From positions 1 to 8,731 of the forward strand of contig JAJRRE010000254.1 of assembly GCA_024279745.1 (NCBI GenBank): DNA of 8,731 bases, in the 5' to 3' direction. The notes under the pieces were generated by a model that saw only the letters and a list, made by a program, of their open reading frames with translations, was not told where the DNA came from and did not search any database. This stretch comes from Alphaproteobacteria bacterium. GTDB lineage: Bacteria > Pseudomonadota > Alphaproteobacteria > Rhizobiales > Hyphomicrobiaceae. The position numbers and the translations under genes were made by a program. The first letter of the stretch is position 1, and each line of letters starts with the position of its first letter. Positions 7,147 through 8,731 of the stretch are shown in pieces.

Positions 7147-7264
7147 CCGTCGGCGCTATTCTCTCTCGGTTGTTAAGGTGGTGAAAACGATTTTTGTCTT
7201 TGCCTCCAGCTTAATTCCAACCTGCGCCGACAAACAAAAAGTCGCGACGCGCCCTGCCCAAATG

Positions 7265-7286
7265 GTGAGAGCTTGGCTGGAGCCGA
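7265..7286 (+). repeat. 22-bp repeat, copy 1
   Basis: This 22-base string matches 7620-7641 with one mismatch (T versus G in the middle). Both copies follow a 52-bp repeat copy, at different distances, so the modules seem to be scattered remains of one larger compound element. Confidence 0.6.
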
Positions 7287-7348
7287 GAAGTCCCAGCTGT
7301 GATGGAGCCTCGGGGTCTTTGCAAAAATTGAACAAGCAGTAGCGGCCT

Positions 7349-7466
7349 CCCTCTCCTCGTCTTTACGGGGAGAGGGTCGGAGTGAGGGGCAGCTGCAAAT
7401 TTCGAACAAGGTACTGCCCCTCACCCCAGCCCTCTCCCCATACGCCAAAAAGCTATGGGGAGAGGG
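7349..7466. repeat. Nested inverted repeats of the CCCTCTCCCC / GGGGAGAGGG type
   Basis: Three overlapping inverted pairs are visible. CCCTCTCC (7349-7356) pairs with GGAGAGGG (7369-7376). A 26-base arm at 7367-7392 pairs with 7414-7439 at 23 positions. A perfect 13-base arm at 7430-7442 pairs with 7454-7466. The pairs are mutually exclusive, so the transcript could switch between one long hairpin and two short ones. Elements with CCCTCACCCC and CCCTCTCCCC blocks are, from general experience, frequent in intergenic DNA of many proteobacteria. Confidence 0.75.
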
Positions 7467-7523
7467 GGCGATAGTTTCACGATTGTTTCTGGCATCCTCA
7501 ACGGCGAACAATGTACTTCTTGG

Positions 7524-7594
7524 GCCTCACGCGCGAAGTTGCGCTCCGGCGGGGCGCGACACGGGTCGCGGGGCTGCGCTTGCAGCCCGGTCGC
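7524..7594 (+). repeat. 52-bp dispersed repeat, copy 2, with extended left flank
   Basis: The core 7543-7594 matches 7095-7146 with one mismatch. The left extension from 7524 (GCCTCACGCGCGAAGT) is shared only with the inverted copy at 166-233. It contains hairpins CGCGAC/GTCGCG (7555-7570) and GGGCTGC/GCAGCCC, both perfect. Confidence 0.85.
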
Positions 7595-7619
7595 AGTCGC
7601 GACGTGGTCCCGCTCGGAT

Positions 7620-7641
7620 GTGAGAGCTGGGCTGGAGCCGA
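7620..7641 (+). repeat. 22-bp repeat, copy 2
   Basis: This matches 7265-7286 with one mismatch. It lies directly upstream of the 129-bp tandem pair, after the second 52-bp copy. Confidence 0.6.
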
Positions 7642-7649
7642 TGAGGGGA

Positions 7650-7778
7650 GATGTGATAGTTCCGTGGTCTTTGCTATCTTGCACCACGGCGAACAATGTT
7701 CGCCCGGCGCTTAGCGCCGCGCCGTCGCAGGGCCCGGACGCCTTTTAGCGTCCGATATGGCTCGTGAGACAGACAAAC
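7650..7778. repeat. 129-bp tandem repeat, copy 1
   Basis: Identical base for base with 7785-7913, separated by CGCGCG, giving a period of 135 bp. The unit is a row of four hairpins: CCGTGGT/ACCACGG (7662-7689), GGCGAACA/TGTTCGCC with one central base (7688-7704), the palindrome 7705-7719, and CGGACGC/GCGTCCG (7735-7754). It ends in GTGAGACAGACAAAC. The first two hairpins overlap by two bases, so they compete slightly. Confidence 0.93.
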
Positions 7779-7784
7779 CGCGCG

Positions 7785-7913
7785 GATGTGATAGTTCCGT
7801 GGTCTTTGCTATCTTGCACCACGGCGAACAATGTTCGCCCGGCGCTTAGCGCCGCGCCGTCGCAGGGCCCGGACGCCTTTTAGCGTCCGATATGGCTCGT
7901 GAGACAGACAAAC
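7785..7913. repeat. 129-bp tandem repeat, copy 2
   Basis: A perfect second copy of 7650-7778 with the same four hairpins. Absence of any mismatch means the duplication is recent or is homogenised by recombination. Related but diverged core sequence is present at 251-287, and an inverted fragment at 21-60. Confidence 0.93.
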
Positions 7914-8073
7914 GTGGGCTTTGCATACCCAATCATTAACAATAGGCGTGATTAAAACTACTATTTGACAATTGTTCACCGGCTGTTCATTGCAATAGGC
8001 CAAGGATTGTCTTGGATCATGACTTCCATGGGTTCGGGCGATGTCATCGAAAGCTGATTTGCCTAGTCAATTA

Positions 8074-8104
8074 TTTGAACCTTTTTCGCAAGTGCTGCGA
8101 CCAA
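8074..8104 (+). promoter_or_regulatory. Putative autoregulated ECF-sigma promoter
   Basis: TTTGAACC (8074-8081), 16 bases, then CGACCAA (8098-8104). This repeats the arrangement at 2973-3003, including the TTTT directly after the first block. Expected transcription start is about 8108, some 29 bases before the ATG at 8137. ECF sigma factors commonly drive their own operon, so an ECF-type promoter here is expected. If real, it lies inside the frame that opens at 8041, which rules out 8041 as the start used from this promoter. Confidence 0.62.
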
Positions 8105-8136
8105 AGAATAGACCTGCATTGGAACACAGACCCCAA

Positions 8137-8700
8137 ATGTCGCAAACTGCCACTGATCGGGAACTCGTCCAGCGCATCGCCAGCCAGGATCGCGCCGCTT
8201 TTCAGGCGCTCTATGCACGTCACCAAATCCGGGCTTTTCGGTTTATTTTACGCCTTATACGCAATGAGGCAGTCGCGGAGGAACTCGTGAATGATGTATT
8301 CTTGGATGTGTGGCGGCAGGCGGGGCGGTTTGAAGGCGGCTCGGCGGTGACCACCTGGATCTTCGCCATTGCGCGCAACAAAAGCATAAGTCTGCTGCGT
8401 AAACGCTCAGAACTGCAAATGCCTGAAGGTGCGGCTGAAGCGCTGGAAGATGACACCGACACGCCCGAAGTGTCGACGCAAAAAACCGACAAAAGTGCGC
8501 AAATGCGTCGCTGCATAGAAACGCTCACAATCGAGCACCGCGAAGTGATTGATCTGGTTTATTATCATGAAAAATCGGTCAAGGAAGTGGCGGAAATTGT
8601 CGGCATTCCGCTGGCCACAGTTAAGACCAGAATGTTTCATGCGCGCAAGAAGCTGGGCGAGGCGCTGAAGCGCGCCGGGGTAGATAGGGGATGGCCATGA
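8137..8700 (+). CDS. ECF-family RNA polymerase sigma factor
   Basis: An extracytoplasmic-function sigma factor that would direct RNA polymerase to a small stress or envelope regulon. From the ATG at 8137 it has 187 residues. Sigma region 2 is at about 6-90, with ALYARH, AEELVNDVFLDVWRQ and the WIFAIARNKSISLLRKR segment that contacts the -10. An acidic linker covers about 91-118. Region 4 is at about 120-178, with the helix-turn-helix SVKEVAEIVGIPLATVKTR that reads the -35. There is no region 1 or 3, as is normal for ECF factors. The frame is open from an ATG at 8041 (219 residues), but those 32 extra residues do not look like sigma sequence and contain the putative promoter at 8074-8104, so 8137 is preferred. 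Neither start has a strong ribosome site. The stop overlaps the next ATG (ATGA), indicating translational coupling. The specific ECF group was not assigned. Confidence 0.9.
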   Translation: MSQTATDRELVQRIASQDRAAFQALYARHQIRAFRFILRLIRNEAVAEELVNDVFLDVWRQAGRFEGGSAVTTWIFAIARNKSISLLRKRSELQMPEGAAEALEDDTDTPEVSTQKTDKSAQMRRCIETLTIEHREVIDLVYYHEKSVKEVAEIVGIPLATVKTRMFHARKKLGEALKRAGVDRGWP

Positions 8701-8731
8701 CACCGACAAAATTGCCGCCCGATGAGTTCAA
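8697..8731 (+). CDS. Start of next gene, probable anti-sigma factor (partial)
   Basis: The ATG at 8697 overlaps the sigma stop codon (ATGA) and has a GGGG-rich site at 8687-8690. Only 11 codons are inside the window (MTPTKLPPDEF), too few for family assignment. An in-frame ATG at 8691 is too close to the ribosome site. A gene coupled to an ECF sigma gene in this way usually encodes its anti-sigma factor, so that role is inferred from position alone. Confidence 0.6.
   Translation, partial: MTPTKLPPDEF

Larger units (their letters stand above)
7060..8073. other. Gene-free repeat region between the exported protein and sigma genes
   Basis: About 1 kb holds no convincing gene on either strand. 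It is a mosaic of hairpin-forming repeats listed separately: two 52-bp copies, two 22-bp copies, a nested CCCTCTCCCC-type inverted repeat and a 129-bp tandem pair. Short open frames on both strands only translate these repeats. The last 160 bases (7914-8073) are repeat-free and more AT-rich. They contain an isolated TTGACA at 7965-7970 without a convincing -10 at the right distance. Confidence 0.75.

Noticed and set aside
7095..7913. CRISPR-like array
   Set aside because: Repeat units are of unequal length (22, 52, 129 bp) and irregular spacing, spacers are not unique short inserts, and no cas genes are present.
7965..7997. Housekeeping promoter with TTGACA at 7965
   Set aside because: No acceptable -10 lies 16-18 bases downstream (CATTGC or TCATTG at best). 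The ECF-like motif at 8074 is the better candidate.
8012..8290. 92-codon plus-strand frame overlapping the sigma gene start
   Set aside because: It is out of frame with the sigma factor, shows no domain, and overlaps a region where the sigma frame has clear conserved motifs.

Overview
The window looks like part of an alphaproteobacterial chromosome. The RecJ reads as the alphaproteobacterial type, both tRNAs encode their own CCA, coding regions are fairly GC-rich, and an ECF sigma gene overlaps its downstream neighbour. The order or genus cannot be fixed from this stretch.

Layout: 1-467 is a repeat-bearing gap. 468-2300 is recJ (+). tRNA-Pro(CGG) lies on the minus strand at 2322-2398, convergent with recJ, and tRNA-Gln(TTG) lies on the plus strand at 2786-2860. 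3082-6957 encodes a 1291-residue exported protein that I cannot assign to a named family. It has a signal sequence, a propeller-like region, two DUF11-like domains, Cys-rich repeats, 15 pentapeptides of PGLKR type and a very basic tail, and it is closed by a strong terminator at 7019-7059. About 1 kb without genes follows (7060-8136). It is built of hairpin-rich repeats, including a perfect 129-bp tandem duplication. The window ends with an ECF sigma factor (8137-8700) overlapping the first codons of the next gene, probably its anti-sigma factor.

The most interesting link is regulatory. The same bipartite motif, TTTGAACCTTTT-N12-CGACCAA, occurs upstream of the exported-protein gene (2973-3003) and upstream of the sigma gene (8074-8104). 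It has the form of an ECF promoter (a GAAC-type -35, a 16-base gap and a CGAC-type -10). This suggests that the sigma factor controls itself and the surface protein, forming a small envelope-directed regulon. It also argues that the sigma gene starts at 8137 rather than at the upstream in-frame ATG at 8041.

The intergenic repeats at the two ends of the window belong to one family. One sub-element is present in inverted orientation at the two ends, and its hairpin stem has changed in a base-pair-preserving way.
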